Shown in pieces: positions 54,161 through 63,040 of a stretch of DNA of 64,000 bases. This DNA comes from Rhodoferax_B ferrireducens_A. GTDB taxonomy: Bacteria; Pseudomonadota; Gammaproteobacteria; Burkholderiales; Burkholderiaceae_C. Numbering within the stretch: the first letter of the stretch is position 1; every line of letters starts with the position of its first letter. Position numbers and translations under genes: made by a program. The DNA is taken from assembly GCF_031458075.1 (NCBI RefSeq), contig NZ_JAVDXT010000003.1, positions 62,001 to 126,000 of the forward strand. The letters run 5' to 3'. The notes beneath the pieces are model-generated. The model was not told the origin of the DNA and ran no database searches. It saw only the letters and a list, made by a program, of their open reading frames with translations.

Positions 54161-55390
54161 CTAGTAAACCACCGGACCTTCGCCCGCGCTTACCGGCAAT
54201 ACCTCCAGCCCCCGGTAAGCCGGATTCGCCACCCACTGCACAGGTACATCTGCTAAGCGCAAACCAGGAAAACGCTGCAGCAGCAGCCTGAAAGTCACCT
54301 CCGCCTCCACCCGCGTCAGCATCGCACCAATGCAGACATGCGGCCCCGAGCCGAACGACACCGAACCCCCATCGCGCCCCGCCACATCCAGCCGGTCGGG
54401 CTCGGCATGGCGCGCCGGGTCGCGGTTGGCCGCGCCGATCAAAGGTACAACCAGATCGCCGCGGCGCAGCTGCTGGCCGTGCAACTCCATATCCGCAGCA
54501 ACGCGGCGGCCGGTGTACTGAACCGGACTATCGAAGCGCAGCAACTCGCGGACAGCGCCGGGCAGCAAGGCAGGCTCTTGTTGCAGGCGCTGCCATTGAT
54601 CCGGGTTGCTCAGTAAGGCATACAGGCCGTTGCCCAGCAGATTGCGCGTGGTCTCATGGCCGGCGAACAGCAGCATCGCGCACTGGGCCAGCAACTCGGC
54701 GTGGCTATGGATGTCGCCCGCGTCTTCGGCCTGCAGCAGGCGGCTGACCAGATCGTCGCCCGGGCTCTGGCGGCGCTGCGCCACCAGGGTTTCGAAATAC
54801 CGCCCCATGGCCAGCAGGCTGGCCTGGGCGCGGCGGGCCTGGGCGTGGGTGGCCAGCGGGGCGCCGATGAAGACGGCCAGGTCGTCGGACCAGGTGACGA
54901 AGTCGGCATTGGCCGCGTCATCTATGCCCATCATCTTGGCGATGACGCGCACCGGCAGCGGACGGGCCACGGCCTGCATGAAGTCGAAGCTGGGCTGGTC
55001 GTTAACCGCATCGAGCAGCTCGGTCACGACCTGCTCAATGTGCGGCAGCAACGCCTGGATCGCCTCGGGTTTGAAACCGGCGTTCAGCACCCTGCGGATG
55101 CGCGTATGGTCCGGCGCATCGAGGAACAGCATGGCCCGGGCGAACAGCTGCTGGAAGCCGGCCAAATCGCCTTTCTCCTGCTCGCGGTCCGTCACCCAGC
55201 CGCCGGTGCGCTGGGCCGACAAGCGCGGGTCGCGCAGCACCTGCTCGACATCCGCATGGCGCGTCAGCAGCCAGGCGCCGCCGAAGAATTCGGTGCTCCA
55301 GTGGATGGGGCCGGCCTCGCGCAGCGCCTGGTAGGCCGGATACGGATTCGCCAGAAAGGCCGCGTCGACGAAGGGCGCAATCGGCGTCAT
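54161..55390 (-). CDS. Cytochrome P450 in the biotin operon
   Basis: 409 residues, start ATG 55390 overlapping the bioD stop (ATGA). P450 hallmarks: I-helix LLFAGHETTRN, ExxR in RELLR, and heme-binding FGSGPHVCIGAML with the Cys ligand. Soluble bacterial class. Its coupling to bioA-bioF-bioD suggests a BioI-like role: oxidative cleavage of a fatty acyl chain to give pimeloyl-ACP. Sequence alone cannot separate BioI from other soluble P450s, so the role is inferred. Confidence 0.9.
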   Translation of the reverse strand: MTPIAPFVDAAFLANPYPAYQALREAGPIHWSTEFFGGAWLLTRHADVEQVLRDPRLSAQRTGGWVTDREQEKGDLAGFQQLFARAMLFLDAPDHTRIRRVLNAGFKPEAIQALLPHIEQVVTELLDAVNDQPSFDFMQAVARPLPVRVIAKMMGIDDAANADFVTWSDDLAVFIGAPLATHAQARRAQASLLAMGRYFETLVAQRRQSPGDDLVSRLLQAEDAGDIHSHAELLAQCAMLLFAGHETTRNLLGNGLYALLSNPDQWQRLQQEPALLPGAVRELLRFDSPVQYTGRRVAADMELHGQQLRRGDLVVPLIGAANRDPARHAEPDRLDVAGRDGGSVSFGSGPHVCIGAMLTRVEAEVTFRLLLQRFPGLRLADVPVQWVANPAYRGLEVLPVSAGEGPVVY

Positions 55391-56079
55391 GCGGCAAACA
55401 ATCTGCGCAGGGCCGCGCCATCCAGATGCGCAGCGACGGCGGCCGGCGTCGGGGCAACCAAACGTGGCACTACGCCAAGACACGGTGCCTGGTGCCGGCG
55501 CGTGAATTCGTGGCGCAGCGTGTCCAGATTGGCTTGCAGGTGCGGCATCTGCGGGTCCAGCGTGTTGGCCACCCAGCCCGCCAGCCGCAGGCCGCGGGCG
55601 CGGATTGCCTCTGCCGTCAGCAGCGCATGGCTGATGCAGCCCAGGCGCAGACCAACCACCAAGACCACCGGATAACCCAGCGCCAGCGCCAAGTCGGCGG
55701 TGTCCGCATCGGGTGTCAGCGGCACGCAGAAGCCACCCACGCCTTCGACCACCAGCACATCGGCCCGCTGCGCCAGCGCCCGGGCCTGCTGCACCAGCGT
55801 GGGCAGGTCGATGGCGCGGCCTTCCAGCGCGGCGGCGATGTGCGGCGCGCACGCGGCCTGGAACTGCAGCGGGCCAACCTCGGCGCCGTCCAGTTCCAGC
55901 GATCCGGCTGCGCGCAGCGCCTCAACGTCTTCGTTGCTGCCATCGGCCTCCAGCCCGGCCGCCACCGGCTTGAAGCCGGCGCTGCGCCAGCCCTGTTGCG
56001 CGCACCAGTGCAGCAGGGCCGCGCTGGTGCGGGTCTTGCCGATTTCGGTGTCGGTGCCGGTTACAAAAATATTAGACAT
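55387..56079 (-). CDS. bioD: Dethiobiotin synthetase
   Basis: 230 residues from ATG 56079, overlapping the end of bioF by eight bases. P-loop FVTGTDTEIGKTRTSA, VVEGVGGFCVPL, and the switch region SAGFKPVAAGLE. Forms the ureido ring of dethiobiotin from DAPA, CO2 and ATP. Complete. Confidence 0.96.
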   Translation of the reverse strand: MSNIFVTGTDTEIGKTRTSAALLHWCAQQGWRSAGFKPVAAGLEADGSNEDVEALRAAGSLELDGAEVGPLQFQAACAPHIAAALEGRAIDLPTLVQQARALAQRADVLVVEGVGGFCVPLTPDADTADLALALGYPVVLVVGLRLGCISHALLTAEAIRARGLRLAGWVANTLDPQMPHLQANLDTLRHEFTRRHQAPCLGVVPRLVAPTPAAVAAHLDGAALRRLFAA

Positions 56080-57292
56080 GCATATCCTGGGCGGCCATCG
56101 CCAGGCCATGGACCAGGCGCAGCACGTCGTGGACGCTGTGCGAGGCGCTGAGGGTAATACGCAGCCGTGCCGTGCCCACAGGCACGGTCGGCGGCCGGAT
56201 CGCCGGCACCCACAGGCCTTGCCGCTCCAGTGCCGCCGACAAGACCAGCGCGGCAGCGTTGTCGCCGACGATCAACGGCTGGATGGCGGTGTGCGAATCG
56301 GCCAGGCTCCAGCCCAGCGAAGGATGGGCGTCCATCAGCAAGGTCAGTTGGCGGCGCAGCAGCGCAACCAGGTGGGCCAAATGGGCGCGCCGTTGCGTGC
56401 CGTCTTCCGAGGCCAGCACCAGCAGGCTGGCGCTGACGGCGTGGGCGATGGCCGGCGGCGCGGCGGTGGTGTAAATGTAAGGCCGGGCGGTCTGCACCAG
56501 CCACTCCACGATGGTCGGGTGCGCGGCGATGAAGGCCCCGGCCACACCGGCGGCCTTGCCCAGCGTACCCATGTAGATCAGCCGCTCGCTGCACAGGCCG
56601 AATTGCGCGAGGCTGCCGCGGCCTTGCGCGCCGAGCACGCCGAAGCCGTGGGCGTCATCGACCACCAGCCAGGCGTCGTATTTTTCGGCCAGCGCCAGCA
56701 TCGCCGGCAAGTCGGCCAGGTCGCCATCCATGCTGAACACGGCGTCGGTGACGATCAGCTTGATCGCGCTGTCGCAGCTACTCAGTTGGCGCTCCAGCAC
56801 CACCAGATTCCGGTGGGCGTAGCGCTGCAGCGTGGCCTTGGACAGCAGCGCGCCATCGACCAGCGAGGCGTGGTTCAGCCTATCTGCAAAAATCGTAGCA
56901 CCTTGCGCAGCAAGCGCGGGCGCTAGAGCCATATTTGCCATATAACCAGTGCAAAAGTACAGCGCACGGGCGTTGGGGATATTCGGCGCCATCCAGGCCG
57001 CCAGCTCGGCTTCCAGCCTGGCGTGCGCCAGTGAGTGGCCGCTGACCAGGTGCGAGGCGCCGCTGCCCGCTCCGAAGCGCTGTGCGCCCTCGGCCAGCGC
57101 GGCAGTCAAGGCTGGGTGATTCGCCAGACCCAGGTAGTCGTTGCTGCAAAACGCCAGCATCTCGCGCGCCGGCTGGCCATCGCGCGCCACGCGCTGCTGG
57201 GGCGCACAGGGCGACGCGGCCGTGCGGCGGTTGCGGGTCAACGCCTGCTCGGCGCGCTCACGCAGTTGGCGGTTCAGGTGCTCGATCAGCAT
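56072..57292 (-). CDS. bioF: 8-amino-7-oxononanoate synthase
   Basis: 406 residues, starting 35 bases inside the end of bioA. PLP enzyme joining pimeloyl-ACP/CoA and L-alanine. FCSNDYLGLANHP, GSGASHLVSGHS, VVDDAHGFGVLG and the lysine loop MGTLGKAAGVAGAF are present. The segment MALAPALAAQGATIFAD is encoded by a repeat-like stretch, with the usual spacing to the conserved DRLNHASL kept. Confidence 0.96.
   Translation of the reverse strand: MLIEHLNRQLRERAEQALTRNRRTAASPCAPQQRVARDGQPAREMLAFCSNDYLGLANHPALTAALAEGAQRFGAGSGASHLVSGHSLAHARLEAELAAWMAPNIPNARALYFCTGYMANMALAPALAAQGATIFADRLNHASLVDGALLSKATLQRYAHRNLVVLERQLSSCDSAIKLIVTDAVFSMDGDLADLPAMLALAEKYDAWLVVDDAHGFGVLGAQGRGSLAQFGLCSERLIYMGTLGKAAGVAGAFIAAHPTIVEWLVQTARPYIYTTAAPPAIAHAVSASLLVLASEDGTQRRAHLAHLVALLRRQLTLLMDAHPSLGWSLADSHTAIQPLIVGDNAAALVLSAALERQGLWVPAIRPPTVPVGTARLRITLSASHSVHDVLRLVHGLAMAAQDMHV
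56883..56938 (+). repeat. Dispersed short repeat-like stretch inside bioF
   Basis: Plus strand TCTGCAAAAATCGTAGCACC, TTGCGCAGCAAGCGC, GGGCGCTAGAGCCATATTTG, matching the reverse complement of the 18592 copy at the TAGC, GCGCAG and GCGC-AGAGCC blocks. AT-rich for this gene and in frame. Confidence 0.6.
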
Positions 57293-58640
57293 CGGTGGGT
57301 ACTTGGTTCAAAACATCGTCCAGCGTGGCCATCACCTGGCGGGCCAACCAGGGCGACAGCTCTGCGTCCAGCAAATACGGCGGCAGCAGATAGACCGTGC
57401 GGCCTATCGGGCGGATCAGCAGCTCGCGGGCGCGGCCGGCCAGATGAAAGCGCTCGGCAAAGCGCGCGCCGGCCAGCGGCTCTTTCACATCGAAGGCCCA
57501 AATCATGCCGATGTGGCGGAAGTTCTCGACGCGCGGGTCGGTCTGCAAGGGCGCCAGCGCTGCGCTGAGGATGGTGGCTTGCTGGCGGTTGCGGGCCAGC
57601 ACGCCATCTTCGGCAAACCGGTCCAGCACCGCCAGCGCGGCGCGGCAGGCCAGCGCGTTGCCGGTGTAGGAATGCGAATGCAAGAAGCCGCGCGCCACAT
57701 CGTCGTCCAGAAAGGCTTCATAGACGCTGTCGCGCGACAGCACCAAGGACAAAGGCAGGTAGCCGCCGCTGATGCCTTTGGACAGGCACAGCAAATCGGG
57801 CCACAGCGGCAGCTCTCCCAATTCAGCGGCCTGCTCCACCGCAAAGAAAGTGCCGGTGCGGCCGCAGCCGACCGCGATCTCGTCGGCAATCAGCAGCACC
57901 TGGTGCTGGTCGCACAGCGTCCGCACGGCGCGCAGATAGGCCGGGTCGTACATCGCCATACCGGCGGCGCCCTGCACCAGCGGCTCCAGTATCACGGCAG
58001 CGATCTGGCCGTGGCGAGCTTCCAGCAAAGTCTGCAGCTCGGCGGCGGCGCGCAATGCCACATCCTCCGCCGACTCACCGGGCCAGGCCTGGCGTGCGTC
58101 GGGCGACATCACCTGGTGCGAACGCAGCAGCAGCGGGTCGTAAGCGTCGCGGAAGATCTGTACGTCGGTGACGGCCAGCGCGCCCAGTGTTTCGCCGTGG
58201 TAGCCCTGGCGCAGGCAGACGAATTCGCGCTTGTCGACAAAGCCGCGATTGCGCCAGTGGTGGAAGGCCATCTTCAAGGCGATTTCCACCGCCGAGGCGC
58301 CATCGCTGGCGAAGAAGCAGTGGCCTAGGACTCCGCCCGTCAGCGCCGACAGCCGCTCGGCCAACTCCACCGCCGGCGCATGGGTGCAGCCGGCCAGCAT
58401 CACATGCGGCAGGGTGTCGAGCTGGTCCTTGATGGCGGCGTTGATGCGCGCGTCGGCGTGGCCGAACAGATTGACCCACCAGGAGCTGATGGCGTCGAAG
58501 TAGCGGTTTCCGTCTTCGTCATGCAGCCAGACGCCCTGGCCGCGCACCATGGGCAGCGGCGGCACCTGGGCCGCGCGCTGCATCTGGGTGCAGGGGTGCC
58601 AGATGTGCGCCAGGCTGCGCGCCACCAGAGAGCTGGCCAT
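57258..58640 (-). CDS. bioA: Adenosylmethionine-8-amino-7-oxononanoate transaminase
   Basis: 460 residues. Class III PLP transaminase making DAPA from KAPA with SAM as amino donor. IWHPCTQMQRAAQ, SSWWVNLFGHA, LLIADEIAVGCGRTG and the lysine segment LLCLSKGISGGYLPLS are typical of BioA. First bio gene; its ATG is 3 bases after the purC stop. Confidence 0.97.
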   Translation of the reverse strand: MASSLVARSLAHIWHPCTQMQRAAQVPPLPMVRGQGVWLHDEDGNRYFDAISSWWVNLFGHADARINAAIKDQLDTLPHVMLAGCTHAPAVELAERLSALTGGVLGHCFFASDGASAVEIALKMAFHHWRNRGFVDKREFVCLRQGYHGETLGALAVTDVQIFRDAYDPLLLRSHQVMSPDARQAWPGESAEDVALRAAAELQTLLEARHGQIAAVILEPLVQGAAGMAMYDPAYLRAVRTLCDQHQVLLIADEIAVGCGRTGTFFAVEQAAELGELPLWPDLLCLSKGISGGYLPLSLVLSRDSVYEAFLDDDVARGFLHSHSYTGNALACRAALAVLDRFAEDGVLARNRQQATILSAALAPLQTDPRVENFRHIGMIWAFDVKEPLAGARFAERFHLAGRARELLIRPIGRTVYLLPPYLLDAELSPWLARQVMATLDDVLNQVPTDADRAPEPPTA

Positions 58641-58643
58641 GGC

Positions 58644-59537
58644 CTAAGCCGTGAGGCGTTGCAGCGCTTCCTGGTACTTGGCGGCGGTCTTGGCGATCAC
58701 CTCCTGCGGCACGCGCGGTGCGGGCGGGGTCTTGTTCCAGGGCTTGCCGTCGATCTGCACCTGCTCCAGCCAGTCGCGCACGAATTGCTTGTCGTAGCTG
58801 GGCGGGTTCGTGCCTTCCACATAGCCTTCGACCGGCCAGAAGCGCGAGGAGTCGGGGGTCAGCACCTCGTCCATCAGCACCAGCGTGCCGTCGGTGTCCA
58901 GGCCGAACTCGAACTTGGTATCGGCAATGATCACGCCCTTGGTCAGCGCGATGGCAGCGGCTTCGGAGTAGATCTGGATGCTCAGGTCGCGGATGCGGCC
59001 AGCCAGGTCGGAGCCGATCATCTCCACGGTTTTCTCGAAGGTGATGTTTTCGTCATGGTCGCCGACCGCGGCCTTGGCCGCTGGGGTATAGATCGGCGCA
59101 GGCAGCTTGGAGGCGTTGGTCAAGCCCTCGGGCAGCGGCACGCCGCAGACCGAACGGCTTTCCTGGTATTCCTTCCAGCCGCTACCAGCCAGGTAGCCGC
59201 GCACCACGGCTTCCACCGGGATCGGCTTCAGGCGCTTGACCAGCATGGAGCGACCTTGCACCTGGGGCACTTCGTCCGGCAGAACCGCGCTCTCGGGCGC
59301 TTCGCCGGTCAGGTGGTTCGGGCAGATATGGCCCAGCTTGCCGAACCAGAACAAGGCCATTTGCGTCAGCAAGATGCCCTTGCCGGGGATGGGCTCGCCC
59401 AGGATCACATCGAAGGCGCTGAGGCGGTCGCTGGCCACCATCAGGATGCGGTCATCGCCCACGGCGTAGTTATCGCGCACCTTGCCGCGCGCCAGCAGGG
59501 GCAGGCTGTGGATGGAAGAGGTATGGACAGTAGTCAT
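58644..59537 (-). CDS. purC: Phosphoribosylaminoimidazole-succinocarboxamide synthase
   Basis: 297 residues. SAICAR synthetase of purine synthesis: LLARGKVRDNYAVGDDRILM, GKLGHICPNHLTG region, LVLMDEVLTPDSSRFWP and GTNPPSYDKQFVRDWL. The eukaryote-like longer form common in betaproteobacteria. The biotin genes follow with almost no gap, so its promoter may also serve them. Confidence 0.97.
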   Translation of the reverse strand: MTTVHTSSIHSLPLLARGKVRDNYAVGDDRILMVASDRLSAFDVILGEPIPGKGILLTQMALFWFGKLGHICPNHLTGEAPESAVLPDEVPQVQGRSMLVKRLKPIPVEAVVRGYLAGSGWKEYQESRSVCGVPLPEGLTNASKLPAPIYTPAAKAAVGDHDENITFEKTVEMIGSDLAGRIRDLSIQIYSEAAAIALTKGVIIADTKFEFGLDTDGTLVLMDEVLTPDSSRFWPVEGYVEGTNPPSYDKQFVRDWLEQVQIDGKPWNKTPPAPRVPQEVIAKTAAKYQEALQRLTA

Positions 59538-59655
59538 CAGGGCGTTCTCAAGAGGAAATTAGGCCGGAATCAAGCAAGCCGTGGCTGCGACATCGCACGC
59601 ATGCCAACCCTAGAGTGTAAAACGCCGGGGTCCTGCCCGCTTTCACCCCGCCGCA

Positions 59656-60291
59656 CTAGACCGCATTCCAGCCCTGCACCGCCGTCCATACCGCCCCCAG
59701 CACCAGCACGCCGCCGACCAGTCGCCCCACGGCGATGGAGGCCTGGGGCCGGGCCGCCAGCCAGGTGCGCGAGCCCCCGGCGGCCACGGCCCAGAAGCCG
59801 TAGACCAGGGTTTGCGTCAGCGCGATGATCAACCCCAGCACGACAGCCTGGACCCACACCGCGCCGTACTCCACGCGCAGAAACTGCGGAAAGATCGCCA
59901 GCATGAACAAATAGGCCTTGGGGTTCATCAAACAGGTGAGCATGGCCCGGCGGAAGATCACCCCGGGCGGCGGCGTCCCCACCGCCGGCAGCGGTCCGAT
60001 CGCCGACTGGCTGCGCAGCACCGACACGCCTATCCACGCGATGTACACCGCGCCCCCCAGCAACAAGGCGTTCACCAGCCCCGGCACCCAGCGCAGCACC
60101 AGGCCTAAGCCCAACACCCCGGCCACCACATGGCAAATGCCGCCGGCCACCATGCCGGCCACTGCGTACAGGCCGGACTTGCGCCCGCCGACCAGGGCGT
60201 TGGACAGCACGAAGGCCATGTCCATGCCGGGCAAGACGATGATGCCGAGCACCATCACGAAAAATAGCCATAGGTGGGTGTAGTGGGTCAT
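59656..60291 (-). CDS. LysE/RhtB-family exporter
   Basis: 211 residues, about six spans, with the family opening LGIIVLPGMDMAFVLSNAL and the conserved TCLMNPKAYLFMLAIFPQF. Exports amino acids or related compounds. Divergent from a YafY-type regulator gene 85 bases away, with a palindrome between; that regulator is the probable controller. Confidence 0.9.
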   Translation of the reverse strand: MTHYTHLWLFFVMVLGIIVLPGMDMAFVLSNALVGGRKSGLYAVAGMVAGGICHVVAGVLGLGLVLRWVPGLVNALLLGGAVYIAWIGVSVLRSQSAIGPLPAVGTPPPGVIFRRAMLTCLMNPKAYLFMLAIFPQFLRVEYGAVWVQAVVLGLIIALTQTLVYGFWAVAAGGSRTWLAARPQASIAVGRLVGGVLVLGAVWTAVQGWNAV

Positions 60292-60333
60292 GGTGCTCGG
60301 CCTCGGTGGATGGAAAACCCCACTCTAAAACCC

Positions 60334-60358
60334 TATCAGGGCGATATTGGCCCTGATA
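60334..60358. promoter_or_regulatory. 25-base palindromic operator between lysE-type and yafY-type genes
   Basis: Perfect nine-base arms TATCAGGGC and GCCCTGATA separated by seven bases (GATATTG), 18 bases before the regulator start and 42 before the exporter start. Probable binding site of the WYL regulator. Confidence 0.65.
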
Positions 60359-60376
60359 CCTGTCTAAACTTGTGCC

Positions 60377-61342
60377 ATGTATTCCCCCACCACCCGCGTG
60401 CTGACCGTGCTGGAGCTGCTGCAAGCCCATAGCCGCCTGAGCGGCCCGGACCTGGCGCAGCGCCTGGAAGTGGATGGGCGCACGCTGCGGCGCTACATCC
60501 GCAAGCTGGAAGACCTGGGTATTCCGGTGCTGGCCGAGCGCGGCCGCTACGGCTGCTACAGCCTGATGCCCGGCTTCAAATTGCCGCCCATGGTGTTCAC
60601 CGACGACGAGGCCCTGGCCATCTCGTTAGGCCTGGTGGCGGCGCGCGGCCTGGGGTTGGCTGCTGCCGTAGCCGCGGTCGAGAGCGCCCAGGCCAAGCTG
60701 GAGCGCGTCATGCCGGCGCCGCTGAAACAACGGGTACGGGCGCTGGGCGAGACCGTGGTGCTGGACCAACGGCCATCGGCTCCGGCCAAGGACAACCAGG
60801 CGCTGATTGCGCTCAGCCTGGCCGCCTACCAGCAGCGCCAGGTACACCTGCACTACTGCTCGGCGCAGGACGTGGTGACCGAGCGGGATTTCGACCCCTA
60901 CGGCCTGGCCTACCGGGCGCGGCGCTGGTACGTGGTCGGCCATTGCCATCTGCGCCAGGGGCTGCGCTCGTTCCGGCTGGACCGGGTGCAAGCCGTAGCG
61001 CCGAAGGAGAGTTACTTTGTGCCGCCCGCCGACTTTGATGCGGTGCGGCATCTGGCCTTGGGGGTAGCCAGCATTCCCCGTGCGATCCAGATCGAAGTCT
61101 TGCTGCATACGGACATGGAGACGGCGCAGGCCGCGCTGTTTGACAGCATAGGCCTGCTGCACCCGGTGGACGGCGGCGTGGTGTTGCACAGCCAGGCCGA
61201 CGATGTGCACTGGTTTGCGCGCGAACTGGCGCGCCTGCCGTTTGACTTCACCGTGCGCCAGCCGCCGGCCCTGCGCGAGGCACTCAGCCTGCTGGCCGTG
61301 CGCTTGCAGCAGCTGGCAGGGATCAGCCGCGCTGGAACTTGA
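60377..61342 (+). CDS. YafY-type HTH and WYL-domain regulator
   Basis: 321 residues. N-terminal HTH_11-like domain (VLELLQAHSRLSGPDLAQRL; RTLRRYIRKLEDLGIPV), then a WYL domain (about 145-225) with AYRARRWYVVGHCH and SFRLDRVQAV, and a WCX-type C-terminus. WYL proteins sense small ligands. Divergent from the exporter. Its 3' end overlaps the 3' end of metW by 20 bases on the opposite strand. Confidence 0.92.
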   Translation: MYSPTTRVLTVLELLQAHSRLSGPDLAQRLEVDGRTLRRYIRKLEDLGIPVLAERGRYGCYSLMPGFKLPPMVFTDDEALAISLGLVAARGLGLAAAVAAVESAQAKLERVMPAPLKQRVRALGETVVLDQRPSAPAKDNQALIALSLAAYQQRQVHLHYCSAQDVVTERDFDPYGLAYRARRWYVVGHCHLRQGLRSFRLDRVQAVAPKESYFVPPADFDAVRHLALGVASIPRAIQIEVLLHTDMETAQAALFDSIGLLHPVDGGVVLHSQADDVHWFARELARLPFDFTVRQPPALREALSLLAVRLQQLAGISRAGT

Positions 61343-61907
61343 AGACTGCGGTACCGGCCAGCGCGTTCGGCCAGACGCGCACTTCGCGGCCCTCCTGCAG
61401 GCCAAAGGAATCCAGGATGTTCAGGTCGTTCTTCTCGGCCAGCACCTCGAAGTCCTTAAAGGTGCCGACGCGGATATTCGGCGTGTCGTACCACTGGTAG
61501 GGCAGGCGCTTGGTCACCGGCATGCGGCCGCGCAGAATGCTCATGCGGTTCGGCCAGTGGGCGAAGTTGGGGAAGGCCAGCACGCCCATGCGGCCCACGC
61601 GGGCGGTTTCGCGCAGCATGGTTTCGGCATTGCGCAGATGCTGCAAGGTGTCGATCTGCAGCACCACGTCGAACGAGGCGTCGTCGAACATCGCCAGGCC
61701 TTCGTCCAGGTTCAGCTGGATCACATTCACGCCGCGCTGCACACATTTCAGCAGCTTGGCATCGTCGATTTCAATGCCGTAGCCCGAACAGCCACGCGTG
61801 GCCTGCAGATGCGCGAGCAGGGCGCCGTCGCCACAGCCCAGGTCCAGTACGCGCGAACCTTTGGGCACCAGGCGGGCAATCGATTCCATCGTGGCTTGTG
61901 CGCTCAT
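61323..61907 (-). CDS. metW: Methionine biosynthesis protein MetW
   Basis: 194 residues, methyltransferase-like fold with VLDLGCGDGALLAHL and the MetW-typical tail (GRMPVTKRLPYQWYDTPNIR). MetW accompanies and is thought to assist MetX. ATG overlaps the metX stop by four bases. Cytosolic. Confidence 0.95.
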   Translation of the reverse strand: MSAQATMESIARLVPKGSRVLDLGCGDGALLAHLQATRGCSGYGIEIDDAKLLKCVQRGVNVIQLNLDEGLAMFDDASFDVVLQIDTLQHLRNAETMLRETARVGRMGVLAFPNFAHWPNRMSILRGRMPVTKRLPYQWYDTPNIRVGTFKDFEVLAEKNDLNILDSFGLQEGREVRVWPNALAGTAVFKFQRG

Positions 61908-63037
61908 GCGGCCACCTCTTGGGCGATGCGGTCGAAATAAGCGCGTACCGTGGCCATGTAGCGCGCATCGTCGAGCAAAAACGCATCGTGCCCGTGCGGC
62001 GCGTCGATTTCGGCGTAGCTGACGGTACGCCGGTTGTCCAGCAAGGCCTTGACGATTTCGCGGCTGCGCTGGGGCGAGAAGCGCCAGTCGGTGGTGAAGC
62101 TAACCAGCAGAAACTGCGCCTGCACCTTGGCAAAGGCCGCGGTCAGCTTGCCGTCGAAATGCCGGGCCGGGTCAAAGTAGTCGAGCGCGCGGGTGATCAG
62201 CAAGTAGGTGTTCGCGTCGAAGTAGTCGCTGAACTTGTCGCCTTGGTAGCGCAAATAGCTTTCGATCTGGAACTCCGCGTCCTGCGTGGTGTAGCGGTAG
62301 CTATCACCAATCAACTGGCGGCCGAATTTGGTGTTCATCACGTCGTCGCTGAGATAGGTGATGTGACCGATCATGCGGGCGATGCGTAGACCGCGCTGTG
62401 GCACCACCCCATGCTGGTAAAAGTGGCCGCCGTGGAAGTCCGGGTCGGTAACGATGGAGCGGCGCGCCACCTCGTTGAAGGCAATGTTCTCGGCCGTCAG
62501 ATTCGGGGCGCTGGCGATCACCACCGCATGCCGCACGCGATCTGGATACTGTAGCGTCCAGCCCAGTGCCTGCATGCCGCCCAGGCTGCCACCCATCACG
62601 GCTGCGAGTTGCTGTATGCCCAGGCTGTCGAGCAGACGGGCCTGGGCGTTGACCCAGTCTTCCACCGTGACGACCGGAAAGTCAGCACCGTAGACCTGGC
62701 CCGTATCAGGATGAACGTGCATGGGCCCGGTGGAGCCAAAGCACGAGCCCAGGTTGTTCACGCCGATGACGAAGAAGCGATTGGTGTCCAGCGGCTTGCC
62801 GGGGCCGACCATGTTGTCCCACCAGCCGGCCGACTTGGGCTGGTCGGCATACACGCCGGCCACATGGTGCGAGGCGTTCAGCGCATGGCAGACCAGTACC
62901 GCATTCGACTTGTCGGCATTCAGCGTGCCATAGGTTTCAAACGCCAGGTCGTAGGCGCGGATAGCACCGCCGCCTTGCAGTGGGAGACGGTCGGGGAAAT
63001 GCTGGGTTTGCGGTGTCGCGATCAAGGGCTTACCCAC
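61904..63037 (-). CDS. metX: Homoserine O-acyltransferase
   Basis: 377 residues from GTG 63037 (MGKPLIATPQTQHF). Alpha/beta-hydrolase: nucleophile Ser in AAVMGGSLGGMQALGW, Asp in FTTDWRFSP, His in IDAPHGHDAFLLD. Activates homoserine for methionine synthesis; acetyl or succinyl donor is not settled by eye (many proteobacterial MetX use succinyl-CoA). 3 bases after the glutathione transferase stop. Confidence 0.95.
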   Translation of the reverse strand: MGKPLIATPQTQHFPDRLPLQGGGAIRAYDLAFETYGTLNADKSNAVLVCHALNASHHVAGVYADQPKSAGWWDNMVGPGKPLDTNRFFVIGVNNLGSCFGSTGPMHVHPDTGQVYGADFPVVTVEDWVNAQARLLDSLGIQQLAAVMGGSLGGMQALGWTLQYPDRVRHAVVIASAPNLTAENIAFNEVARRSIVTDPDFHGGHFYQHGVVPQRGLRIARMIGHITYLSDDVMNTKFGRQLIGDSYRYTTQDAEFQIESYLRYQGDKFSDYFDANTYLLITRALDYFDPARHFDGKLTAAFAKVQAQFLLVSFTTDWRFSPQRSREIVKALLDNRRTVSYAEIDAPHGHDAFLLDDARYMATVRAYFDRIAQEVAA

Positions 63038-63040
63038 GCC

